DNA from: Atopobiaceae bacterium
GTDB taxonomy: Bacteria; Actinomycetota; Coriobacteriia; Coriobacteriales; Atopobiaceae
Length of the DNA stretch: 17,466 nucleotides
Direction: 5' to 3'
Assembly (NCBI GenBank): GCA_017510875.1
Contig: JAFWLX010000307.1
Coordinates: 1 to 17,466 of the forward strand
Part shown: positions 1 through 6,283 of the stretch, piece by piece
How positions within the stretch are numbered: the first letter of the stretch is position 1
Layout: each line of letters opens with the position of its first letter
Position numbers and translations under genes: made by a program
The notes under the pieces: generated by a model
The model's database searches: none
Told to the model about the DNA's origin: nothing
Seen by the model: only the letters and a program-made list of their open reading frames with translations

Positions 1-218
1 TGGCGAAAGAACGCTACTGAACAGTACCGTTATCTTGCCAACGTGGAAAAGGGACGGTCCCCCAATCCACGCGATTTTGTTCTACGGCCCCTCCTTTGTG
101 CACCAGATGTGCGCGGCATGTACGCGCTGGGTTAAATTGTGCTCACAGGTGGTATCCTCATAGGGTTGAAGAAAGAGTCCTGCCGCGCCATGCGGTATCA
201 AGTACCCGGGAGAACATG
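1..218. other. Gene-free leader upstream of prfA
   Basis: No convincing gene lies here. Frame 1 is open from the window edge to a TAA at 133-135, but it runs through a strong inverted repeat (42-71) and its translation resembles nothing I recognise, so I do not call it the tail of a gene. The most notable structure is that hairpin, followed by a T-rich stretch at 75-81 that could terminate an upstream gene. No strong promoter is visible; TATCCT at about 152-157 is at best a weak -10 candidate for prfA. Confidence 0.5.
42..71. repeat. Nested inverted repeat / possible terminator
   Basis: The outer arms CGTGGA (42-47) and TCCACG (66-71) are perfect complements. Between them a second near-palindrome pairs GGGAC (51-55) with GTCCC (57-61). 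A T-rich run (attttgtt) follows. It could be the terminator of the gene before the window. It could also be a REP-like dispersed repeat, since GGGAC/GTCCC hairpins are common in such elements; that comparison is from general knowledge, not a search. Confidence 0.45.
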
Positions 219-1286
219 ATGCGAGACAAGCTTGAGAAGCTGCTCGACGCCTATGCCGAGCTGGAAAAAAGAATGGTAGACCCAGCAGTGGTCTCAGATC
301 CCAAAGAGTACGCGCGCATTGCCAAGGAGCATGCCAACCAGGCCGAGCTGGCTGCAAAGGCACGCGAGTACCTTTCCGCCCTCGATGACATTGAGGTTGC
401 CAAAGAGATGCTGCGCGAGACCTCTGACGCAGACGAGAAAGAGATGCTGCAGGAGGACATCGCCTCCAACGAGGCCAAGCTTCCCGGCCTAGAGGACGAG
501 ATCAAGGTCATGCTCATCCCGGGAGACCCCAACGACGAGAAGGACACCATCGTCGAGATTCGTGCTGGCGTGGGCGGCGACGAAGCAGGCATCTTTGCGG
601 GCGATTTGTTTAACATGTACCGCCGCTTTGCTGAGAGCCGCAAGTGGAAGGTCGAGGTGCTCTCGTCAAGCCCCAGCGACGCGGGCGGTTTCAAGACCAT
701 CGAATTCAAGGTCACCGGCGACAAGGTCTACTCGGTCATGAAGTACGAGAGTGGCGTGCATCGCGTGCAGCGCGTGCCCAAGACCGAGAGCCAAGGTCGC
801 ATCCAGACCTCAACGGCAACGGTAGCCGTGCTGCCCGAGGCTGACGAGATTGACATCCAGATTGCCGCCGAGGATCTGCGCATTGATACCTACTGCGCCA
901 GTGGCCCCGGCGGACAGGGCGTCAACACCACGTACTCGGCCGTGCGCATTACGCACTTGCCCACCAACACCGTGGTGCAGTCGCAGGACCAGCGCTCGCA
1001 GATTCAGAACCGCGAGGTTTGCATGCAGATGCTACGCGCCCGTCTGTACGAGATGGAGCTTGAGCGTCAGCAGGCCGAGCAGGGTGCCACGCGCCTTGCA
1101 CAGATTGGCCATGGCAATCGCTCCGAGAAGATTCGCACCTACAACCAGCCGCAGGATCGCGTGACTGACCATCGCATTGGCTTCAACGGCACTTACAACG
1201 GCGTGCTTCTGGGCGACACCCTGCCCAGCGTGATTGACGCCCTGGCAGCAGCCGAGCGCGCCCAAAAGCTGGCCGAGGCAGTGTAA
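219..1286 (+). CDS. prfA: Peptide chain release factor 1 (RF1)
   Basis: RF1 recognises UAA and UAG stop codons in the ribosomal A site and triggers hydrolysis of peptidyl-tRNA. The start chosen is ATG 219, the second of two adjacent ATGs, because GGGAG at 208-212 then sits 6 bases upstream; ATG 216 would leave only 3. This gives 355 residues, the normal family length. The stop-codon recognition motif is P-K-T at residues 187-189, where E. coli RF1 has P-A-T. The catalytic GGQ loop is at residues 231-233, and its Gln is the site methylated by PrmC. After GGQ the protein reads G-V-N-T-T-Y-S, where many RF1s have H-V-N-T-T-D-S, a mild divergence. prmC follows after 24 bases, so enzyme and substrate are co-encoded. 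An RF2 identity is rejected because the specificity motif is PxT, not SPF. Confidence 0.97.
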   Translation: MRDKLEKLLDAYAELEKRMVDPAVVSDPKEYARIAKEHANQAELAAKAREYLSALDDIEVAKEMLRETSDADEKEMLQEDIASNEAKLPGLEDEIKVMLIPGDPNDEKDTIVEIRAGVGGDEAGIFAGDLFNMYRRFAESRKWKVEVLSSSPSDAGGFKTIEFKVTGDKVYSVMKYESGVHRVQRVPKTESQGRIQTSTATVAVLPEADEIDIQIAAEDLRIDTYCASGPGGQGVNTTYSAVRITHLPTNTVVQSQDQRSQIQNREVCMQMLRARLYEMELERQQAEQGATRLAQIGHGNRSEKIRTYNQPQDRVTDHRIGFNGTYNGVLLGDTLPSVIDALAAAERAQKLAEAV

Positions 1287-1310
1287 GAGCCAGATTGATT
1301 GGAGCGCAGT

Positions 1311-2390
1311 GTGCCCCAAGACACATGGACCGTCCAGCGCGTTCTTGACTGGACGGTTGGCTATCTTAAGCGCAAGGGCGACGAGCGTCCGCGTCTCTCG
1401 GCAGAATGGTTGCTCTGCTCGGCAACGGGCCTAACCCGGGTCGAGCTCTATACAAACTTTGACCGCCCGCTCACAGACGACGAGCTTGCCCTTATGCACG
1501 AGTCGGTTGCGCGTCGGGGCAGGGGAGAGCCCCTGCAGTACGTGACGGGCGAGATGCCGTTCAGGCACATTGTCATGCGCTGCGAGAAAGGCGTGCTCAT
1601 TCCTCGTCCCGAGACCGAGATTCTGGTGGACGTGGCCTTGGAGGGCGTTGATGCGGCACTTGCGGCAGGCGCTGCCACAGATGACGTGCGACAGCGTATG
1701 AGCAAGCGTGTGCAAAAGGAGCGTGAGGCCAAAGAGGCGCAGGTGGCCGAGCTGCAGGAACAGGTGCAGCACTGGGACGGCGAGCTGCCCAACGAGCGCG
1801 CAATCGACGAGCTGCTGCGTGCGCATGCCGAGCTAGAGGCATTGCATGCCGAGGTGCCTTTGGGCGTACGCGTGCTTGACCTCTGTACGGGTACGGGCTG
1901 CATCGCGCTCTCCGTTGCCTCTGAGCGGCTCGGCACGTATGTGGTGGCAACCGACCTGTCGTCGCAGGCGGTCTCTCTTGCCCAGCGCAATCGCGATGCG
2001 CTCAACTTGGCCGATGCCGTAGACATCTACGAGTGCGACCTGGCCAGCGCGGTTCCACAGGACCTTGCTGGGACCTTTGCCGTGCTGGTCTCTAATCCGC
2101 CCTACATTCCCACGGCGGTGCTTGAGCACGACGTGCCGCCCGAGGTACGCGACCACGAGCCTCACCTGGCTCTGGACGGTGGTGCCGATGGTCTGGATGT
2201 CTTCAGGCGGCTGCTTGAGGTTGCACCGCAGCTCTTGATGCCAGGCGGCTGGCTGTGCGTGGAGCTCTCGGAGGATAACGTGCACACGGCAGCAGAGCTG
2301 TGCCGACAGCGCGGGGGCTGGACGTGCGTTGAGGTTCATGACGACCTAACCCGTAGGCCTCGTGTGCTGCGGGCTGTTTGGGAGGGATAG
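1311..2390 (+). CDS. prmC: RF1/RF2 glutamine N5-methyltransferase, with coiled-coil insert
   Basis: PrmC methylates the GGQ glutamine of release factors using S-adenosylmethionine. The start is GTG 1311, with GGAG (1301-1304) 6 bases upstream; TTG 1299 is an alternative without a proper ribosome-binding site. Seen in the 359-residue product: an N-terminal helical domain, the family signature IPRPETE (97-103), SAM motif I as VLDLCTGTG (188-196) and the substrate-glutamine motif NPPY (262-265). Family members are usually about 280-300 residues. The excess lies between the signature and motif I, where roughly 15-20 residues are usual and about 84 are present. The extra segment is charged and helical, with probable coiled coil at about 126-155 and a second helix at about 162-182. 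Reading frame and codon use are unbroken, so this is not a frameshift. The gene ends 2 bases before tsaC. Confidence 0.95.
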   Translation: MPQDTWTVQRVLDWTVGYLKRKGDERPRLSAEWLLCSATGLTRVELYTNFDRPLTDDELALMHESVARRGRGEPLQYVTGEMPFRHIVMRCEKGVLIPRPETEILVDVALEGVDAALAAGAATDDVRQRMSKRVQKEREAKEAQVAELQEQVQHWDGELPNERAIDELLRAHAELEALHAEVPLGVRVLDLCTGTGCIALSVASERLGTYVVATDLSSQAVSLAQRNRDALNLADAVDIYECDLASAVPQDLAGTFAVLVSNPPYIPTAVLEHDVPPEVRDHEPHLALDGGADGLDVFRRLLEVAPQLLMPGGWLCVELSEDNVHTAAELCRQRGGWTCVEVHDDLTRRPRVLRAVWEG

Positions 2391-2392
2391 CA

Positions 2393-3028
2393 ATGGGCTC
2401 GATCGTACGTGTTGACCAGCAGCGACCGTCTCGCTTTGAGCTGGACGAGGCCGTGGCCACGCTGGCCTTTGAGGGCGTGGTGGTCATGCCAACCGATTCG
2501 GTGTATGGCATTGGGTGCGCAGCTACGCCGGGCAACTCTGCTCACGAGCGCATCTTCAAGATCAAGCAGCGCGAGCGGTCGCAAACGCTGCCCTGGCTCA
2601 TAGCCAAGGCAAGTGACCTGGCCACCTATGGTGCAGATGTGCCGGACTACGCCACGGCGCTTGCCGTACGCTTTTGGCCCGGGGCGCTCACGCTGGTGGT
2701 GCGGGCAAGCAATGCCGTGCCTACCGAATACCAGGCTGCGGATGGCACCATTGCCCTGCGTTGTCCCAACTCAAACCTCGTTCGCCAGCTGGCGCGCTCG
2801 CTGGATGTGCCCCTAGCCGTTACCAGCGCAAACACGCATGGCGAGGCAGCCGCTACCACAGCCTCTGGTATCGAGCGAGCCATTGTCGAGGCGGCCGACC
2901 TCACGCTTGACGCCGGACCTGCCCCCGTGGGCGTGGCGTCAACCATCGTAAGCTGCCTAGGCCCGGAGCCTCAGATTCTGCGCGAAGGCGCGATATCCAC
3001 CGAGCAGATCATGTTTGCCGCCCGCTAG
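2393..3028 (+). CDS. tsaC: L-threonylcarbamoyladenylate synthase (TsaC/Sua5/YrdC family)
   Basis: This enzyme condenses threonine, bicarbonate and ATP to threonylcarbamoyl-AMP, the donor for the t6A modification at position 37 of ANN-decoding tRNAs. ATG 2393 is chosen because GGAGGG (2381-2386) is 6 bases upstream, overlapping the end of prmC. The 211-residue product has the YrdC-fold signatures PTDSVYG (33-39), the K-x-R region at 58-60, FWPGALTLVV (94-103), TSAN (144-147) and a C-terminal VASTIV (181-186). It is the short single-domain type; the extra C-terminal Sua5 domain of longer homologues is absent. Position right after prfA-prmC matches a common bacterial arrangement. FWPGALT replaces the more usual WPGPLT, a small divergence. 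Confidence 0.93.
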   Translation: MGSIVRVDQQRPSRFELDEAVATLAFEGVVVMPTDSVYGIGCAATPGNSAHERIFKIKQRERSQTLPWLIAKASDLATYGADVPDYATALAVRFWPGALTLVVRASNAVPTEYQAADGTIALRCPNSNLVRQLARSLDVPLAVTSANTHGEAAATTASGIERAIVEAADLTLDAGPAPVGVASTIVSCLGPEPQILREGAISTEQIMFAAR

Positions 3029-3050
3029 ACCTAGGATGCGACAAAGTCGT

Positions 3051-3071
3051 GGGTATGCCGTGCGGTTACCC
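3051..3071. repeat. Imperfect hairpin between tsaC and rpiB
   Basis: GGGTA (3051-3055) pairs with TACCC (3067-3071), with an inner CCG/CGG pair. There is no T-run after it, so a terminator role is weak. The remaining tsaC-rpiB gap (3029-3140) shows a CTACG CTACG CTAGG near-tandem at 3091-3105 and no convincing promoter. Confidence 0.3.
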
Positions 3072-3140
3072 GCCTGTAACCTCACATGCGCTACGCTACG
3101 CTAGGACGTTTTCGTTTTGCGGTATTGAAGGAGACTGTGC

Positions 3141-3605
3141 ATGCGTATTGCCATTGCTTCCGATCATGGCGGCTTTGACTACAAGGCCCCCATCATCGCG
3201 CACCTTGAGCAGCTTGGTCATACGGTGAGCGACTTTGGGCCGGCAGATGCCCAAAGCGTGGACTACCCCGACTACGCAGACCCGGTGGCACGCGCTGTGT
3301 CAACGGATGCGGCCGACCGCGGCATTCTTATCTGCGGAACCGGCATTGGCATGGCGTTAGTGGCCGACAAGGTTGACGGCGTGCGTGCCGCCCCCATCCA
3401 AAACGTAAACTTTGCCCATCTCTTCCGTCAGCACAACAACGGTAACGTGCTATGCCTCTCGGGTCGCTTTGTAACGCTCGATGACAACCTCGCCATCATT
3501 GACGAGTTTCTTACCACCGAGTTTGAAGGCGGCCGTCACGAGGCTCGTATCGAGAAGATCATGCGTGAGGACGACCCCGCTTTTGCCGGCGTCGCACGCT
3601 CGTAA
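3141..3605 (+). CDS. rpiB: Ribose-5-phosphate isomerase B (RpiB/LacAB family)
   Basis: RpiB interconverts ribose 5-phosphate and ribulose 5-phosphate in the pentose phosphate pathway. AAGGAG at 3128-3133 lies 7 bases before ATG 3141. The 154-residue product has the N-terminal SDHGG motif (Asp8-His9), the active-site CGTGIGM loop with catalytic Cys65, and a conserved-type His98 in an HNNGNVL stretch. Family length is about 145-160. The segment after the active site (PIQNVNFAHLFRQ) differs from the CHDVYSARMAREH type of the classical enzyme, and the C-terminus carries EGGRH. Sugar-phosphate isomerase assignment is firm, but ribose 5-phosphate as the only substrate is inferred, because LacA/LacB and allose 6-phosphate isomerases share the fold. 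glyA follows after 32 bases and is probably co-transcribed. Confidence 0.88.
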   Translation: MRIAIASDHGGFDYKAPIIAHLEQLGHTVSDFGPADAQSVDYPDYADPVARAVSTDAADRGILICGTGIGMALVADKVDGVRAAPIQNVNFAHLFRQHNNGNVLCLSGRFVTLDDNLAIIDEFLTTEFEGGRHEARIEKIMREDDPAFAGVARS

Positions 3606-3637
3606 GTTCCATAGTTAGCCACAGACAGGAGCACCAC

Positions 3638-4897
3638 ATGTTTCTTGAGCATCTGACCAGCCAGGACCCCGAAGTCGCAGCCGCGATTACTGACGAGCTT
3701 AACCGTCAGAGCAACTCCATCGAGCTCATTGCATCCGAGAACTTTGTGAGCCTTGCGGTCATGGAGGCTGCCGGCAGCCCGCTTACCAACAAGTATGCCG
3801 AGGGCCTGCCCGGGCACCGCTACTACGGTGGCTGCTGGGCGGTTGACGTGGTTGAGGACATTGCCCGCGATCGCGCTCAGAAGCTCTTTGGAGCAAAGTT
3901 CTGCAACGTGCAGCCGCACTCGGGCGCGCAGGCAAACTATGCCGCTACCAGCGTGTTTGCCACTCCCGGTGACACCATCATGGGCATGGACCTCTCTAAC
4001 GGCGGACACCTTACCCACGGCAGCGCGGCTAACTACTCGGGCAAGCTCTTCAATGTCATCTCGTACGGCCTTTCCGAGAAGACCGAGCGCATTGACTACG
4101 ATGACGTGGCGGCCAAGGCCGAGCAGTACAAGCCCAAGCTCATCATTGCGGGCGCCTCGGCGTATCCGCGCGTGATCGACTTCGAGCGCTTTGCGCAGAT
4201 TGCCCACGACAACGGTGCTGCCCTTATGGTTGACATGGCACACATCGCAGGCCTGGTGGCAACGGGTGCGCATCCCAGCCCCATGCCTTACGCCGATGTG
4301 GTGACCACCACCACGCATAAGACGCTGCGCGGCACTCGTGGCGGCCTCATCCTGTGGAACGATGAAGAGCTTACCAAGCGCATGAACTCCGCCGTGTTCC
4401 CTGGCAGCCAGGGCGGCCCGCTCGAGCACATCATTGCCGCCAAGGCCGTGGCCTTTGGCGAGGCGCTGCAGCCCGAGTTTGCCACCTACATCGAAAACGT
4501 GTGCATCAACGCCAAGGCGCTTGGCCGCGGCATGGAGTCGTGCGGCCTGCGCATGGTGACCGGCGGCACCGACAACCACCTGCTGTTGGTTGACCTTACC
4601 ACCGCAGGCGAGGATGTGACTGGCAAGATTGCCGAGCATGCCCTGGACGAGGTGGGCATCACCGTCAACAAGAACACCATCCCCGGCGAGAAGCGATCTC
4701 CGTTTGTGACCAGCGGCATCCGCGTGGGATCTGCCGCCATGACCACACGCGGCTTCAACGAGGCCGAAGCCGAGCGCATTGGTCAGCTCATTGGCCAGAC
4801 CGTGACCCACCTGAACGACGAGGTGGCGCTTGCGGCCGTTGCAGCCGAGGTCAAGGAGCTCCTGTCTGCTCATCCGCTCTATCCCGAGCTGGGCTAG
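3638..4897 (+). CDS. glyA: Serine hydroxymethyltransferase
   Basis: GlyA converts serine and tetrahydrofolate to glycine and 5,10-methylene-THF, the main one-carbon source, using pyridoxal phosphate. AGGAG lies 6 bases before ATG 3638. The 419-residue length is typical (415-435). Seen: the N-terminal S-N-S-I-E-L-I-A-S-E-N block (25-35), NKYAEGLPGHRYYGG (51-65), PHSGAQAN (93-100) and the PLP-binding lysine K228 in TTTTHKTLRGTRGG (223-236), matching K229 of E. coli GlyA. The family motif GGCE-VD reads GGCWAVD here, a minor change. A strong intrinsic terminator lies 25 bases after the stop, so glyA closes this transcription unit. A long antisense open frame over this gene is a codon-bias shadow. 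Confidence 0.97.
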   Translation: MFLEHLTSQDPEVAAAITDELNRQSNSIELIASENFVSLAVMEAAGSPLTNKYAEGLPGHRYYGGCWAVDVVEDIARDRAQKLFGAKFCNVQPHSGAQANYAATSVFATPGDTIMGMDLSNGGHLTHGSAANYSGKLFNVISYGLSEKTERIDYDDVAAKAEQYKPKLIIAGASAYPRVIDFERFAQIAHDNGAALMVDMAHIAGLVATGAHPSPMPYADVVTTTTHKTLRGTRGGLILWNDEELTKRMNSAVFPGSQGGPLEHIIAAKAVAFGEALQPEFATYIENVCINAKALGRGMESCGLRMVTGGTDNHLLLVDLTTAGEDVTGKIAEHALDEVGITVNKNTIPGEKRSPFVTSGIRVGSAAMTTRGFNEAEAERIGQLIGQTVTHLNDEVALAAVAAEVKELLSAHPLYPELG

Positions 4898-4921
4898 ACA
4901 AAAGCTCACATGCAACGATTG

Positions 4922-4955
4922 GGGCCCGTGGCACACTGCCGCGGGTCCTTTTGTT
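4922..4955 (+). terminator. Rho-independent terminator after glyA
   Basis: A 12-bp stem pairs 4922-4933 (GGGCCCGTGGCA) with 4937-4948 (TGCCGCGGGTCC), with two G-T wobbles and a 3-base CAC loop. It is followed directly by TTTTGTTC. This is the clearest intrinsic terminator in the window and separates glyA from upp. Confidence 0.9.
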
Positions 4956-4992
4956 CGCTTTGGACTAGGGGGAAGTACTGCCTGTGCAATGA

Positions 4993-5045
4993 AGCGCAAC
5001 GTCTCGACGTTTCGAGCGCTAGAATGGCAGAGATTGTGTTACACA
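4993..5045 (+). promoter_or_regulatory. Candidate upp promoter with overlapping palindromes
   Basis: TAGAAT at 5020-5025 is a plausible -10, but the -35 region (about 4997-5002) is poor, which fits an activated or weak promoter. Immediately upstream two palindromes overlap: AACGT (4998-5002) with ACGTT (5007-5011), and CTCGA (5003-5007) with TCGAG (5012-5016), flanked by AGCG (4993-4996) and CGCT (5017-5020). A third, TGTGT/ACACA (5035-5039 and 5041-5045), sits near the expected transcript start. Position suggests operator sites; no regulator is identifiable. Confidence 0.4.
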
Positions 5046-5061
5046 TGGTGATTGGAGCGTC

Positions 5062-5706
5062 ATGCCTACCTACGACGAGGGCCGTCTGCACGTTGTTGAC
5101 CATCCGCTTGTTCAGCACAAGCTGTCTATTTTGCGCGACAAGAGCACTTCCACCAAGGACTTCTGCGAGCTGGTGACCGAGCTTGCCATCTTTGAGGGTT
5201 ACGAAGCGCTGCGCGACTTGCCGCTTGAGGATGTGCAGGTCGAGACGCCCCTCGAGAAGATGACAGCCAAGAAGATTGCGGGCAAGAAGATCGCCATCAT
5301 CCCCATCCTGCGCGCAGGCCTAAGCATGGTTGACGGCATCCTCTCGCTGGTGCCTTCGGCTCGCGTCGGGCATGTTGGCATGGAGCGCGATGCGGTCACC
5401 CACGAGCCCGTCCAGTACTACTGCAAGTTCCCGCCCGCGATCGAGGAGCGTACCTGCCTCATCGTCGATCCCATGCTGGCTACGGGCGGCTCGCTCACTG
5501 CTGCCATCCAGTTTTTGCGCGAAGCCGGCGTCAAGGATATCCGTGCCCTGACCCTTGTCAGCTGCCCGGAGGGCGTCAAGGCCGTGCTCGACTTTGACCC
5601 TGATGTTCTCCTGTACACCTGTGCGGTCGATCGTGAGCTCAACGAGAAAGCCTACATCCTTCCTGGTCTTGGCGATGCGAGCGACCGTATATACGGCACT
5701 AGGTAG
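5062..5706 (+). CDS. upp: Uracil phosphoribosyltransferase
   Basis: Upp makes UMP from uracil and PRPP for pyrimidine salvage. GGAG (5054-5057) lies 4 bases before ATG 5062. The 214-residue product is close to the usual 208-212. The PRPP-binding loop is DPMLATGGS at 136-144. The uracil-recognition C-terminus GLGDASDRIYGTR (202-214) is present, with the family's usual GDAGDR reading GDASDR. Conserved flexible-loop residues are seen in VPILRAGL-like IPILRAGLSMVDG (80-92). The gene is isolated from glyA by a terminator. The following small membrane gene starts 12 bases after its stop, so the two are probably co-transcribed. Confidence 0.96.
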   Translation: MPTYDEGRLHVVDHPLVQHKLSILRDKSTSTKDFCELVTELAIFEGYEALRDLPLEDVQVETPLEKMTAKKIAGKKIAIIPILRAGLSMVDGILSLVPSARVGHVGMERDAVTHEPVQYYCKFPPAIEERTCLIVDPMLATGGSLTAAIQFLREAGVKDIRALTLVSCPEGVKAVLDFDPDVLLYTCAVDRELNEKAYILPGLGDASDRIYGTR

Positions 5707-5718
5707 CATCGCAAAGCC

Positions 5719-5994
5719 GTGAAGCCGACACTTTTGGGAATCCTTGTGGGCATGGTCTGTGCCACGCCCATGCTGATTGCGCTTCGTGAGAGCGCGCGCA
5801 AGCCGCCCCGTGTGGGTATGGGTGTGGTTGCAGCCTGCGCGCTCTTGCCCTTCATGGCGCTGCAGTTGGTGCTTTTGGCTGTTTGGCTGTCCTGGCCGGA
5901 TGCCTTGCTTCCCTTTGGCACGGCAGCCTCGCTTGCGCTTCTCGTTGCAGTGACGGTGGCAGGCCTGTCTGCGTGGCGTCACATGGGGCGATAG
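5719..5994 (+). CDS. Small membrane protein, candidate AtpI-like
   Basis: This 91-residue protein has three predicted membrane segments (about 4-20, 31-54 and 62-84) separated by a basic RESARKPPR loop (24-32). The start is GTG 5719; its ribosome-binding site is weak, so GTG or ATG codons a little downstream are possible. I recognise no strict motif. Its position between upp and atpB is where Bacillus has atpI, and the order Gly-rich helix, charged turn, long hydrophobic helix resembles the C-terminal three-quarters of AtpI, a membrane factor that helps c-ring assembly. AtpI usually has four helices and about 110-130 residues, so the first helix would be missing. A gap of 289 bases separates it from atpB. 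The AtpI assignment is inference; an unrelated lineage-specific membrane protein is possible. Confidence 0.5.
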   Translation: MKPTLLGILVGMVCATPMLIALRESARKPPRVGMGVVAACALLPFMALQLVLLAVWLSWPDALLPFGTAASLALLVAVTVAGLSAWRHMGR

Positions 5995-6099
5995 CCAACG
6001 TTTGTACAGTCGGTGGACGCTATGTCACCCTCAGTGGCGACCGAGCCCATAACCACAGCTCAGCGTCATAATACGGGCATAAATCCCATCGCTGCATTT

Positions 6100-6126
6100 T
6101 TGTTCATCACAAGAATGTGCTACGAT
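6100..6126 (+). promoter_or_regulatory. Candidate atp operon promoter (extended -10)
   Basis: TGC directly precedes TACGAT (6121-6126), forming a TGn extended -10 element that matches TATAAT at four of six positions. A -35-like TTGTTC begins at 6100 with a short 15-base spacer, or TTTGTT at 6099 with 16. It is the best promoter-like sequence between the small membrane gene and atpB. Confidence 0.45.
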
Positions 6127-6134
6127 TCACATTC
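6113..6134. promoter_or_regulatory. CRP/FNR-family-like operator
   Basis: GAATGTG (6113-6119) and CACATTC (6128-6134) are perfect inverted repeats 8 bases apart. Inside them TGTGC-N6-TCACA matches the CRP/GlxR consensus TGTGA-N6-TCACA at nine of ten fixed positions, and the AAT/ATT flanks match as well. It is centred exactly on the candidate -10, so binding would be expected to repress that promoter. The regulator is not in this window. Confidence 0.5.
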
Positions 6135-6155
6135 ATGCTCATGTGGGAGAAAACA

Positions 6156-6188
6156 GTGTCTCGCGCATGTGGGTGTGTTCGGCCTTGA
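6156..6188 (+). CDS. Possible 10-codon leader ORF
   Basis: GTG 6156 has GGGAG (6145-6149) 6 bases upstream, a better ribosome-binding site than several real genes here. It would encode MSRACGCVRP and stop at TGA 6186-6188. The stop falls in the loop of a hairpin pairing CGGCC (6180-6184) with GGCCG (6189-6193). The arrangement resembles a translational attenuator or leader peptide, but so short an ORF can arise by chance. Confidence 0.22.
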   Translation: MSRACGCVRP

Positions 6189-6283
6189 GGCCGGAAGAGG
6201 GGTGCGAACAGCGCGCACGCCTCGAAGGAAGGGGCAGGTACAGGGGCGCTTGCAGTTCCCCTGCTCGGGAGAAAGGAATAGTG

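Larger units (their letters stand above)
5995..6283 (+). other. Non-coding leader of the atp operon
   Basis: This 289-base stretch lacks a convincing long gene. It holds a candidate extended -10 promoter (6100-6126), a CRP-like palindrome across it (6113-6134) and a possible 10-codon leader ORF (6156-6188). Three further stem-loops precede atpB: 6178-6195; 6199-6223 approximately (arms AGGGGTGCG and CGCACGCCT with one mismatch); and 6241-6263 (CAGGGG with CCCCTG, 11-base loop). If transcription starts near 6133 the untranslated leader would be about 150 bases, long for a housekeeping operon. Confidence 0.6.

Noticed and set aside
1..135. 3' end of an upstream gene in frame 1
   Set aside because: The frame is open for 44 codons but spans a nested perfect hairpin and gives no recognisable protein; chance is sufficient explanation.
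3091..3105. CTACG tandem repeat before rpiB as a regulatory iteron
   Set aside because: Only two exact units and one partial, too few to distinguish from chance.
3536..4999. Long minus-strand open frame (487 codons) opposite glyA
   Set aside because: It lies antisense to a certain glyA with all SHMT motifs. Its composition (His, Gly, Ala, Val rich) is the usual shadow of biased codons in GC-rich DNA, and it has no recognisable domain.
6143..6283. N-terminal extension of atpB back to ATG 6143
   Set aside because: The extra residues are basic and unlike any subunit a. The region contains stem-loops and a good ribosome-binding site directly before GTG 6284, so it is leader, not coding.
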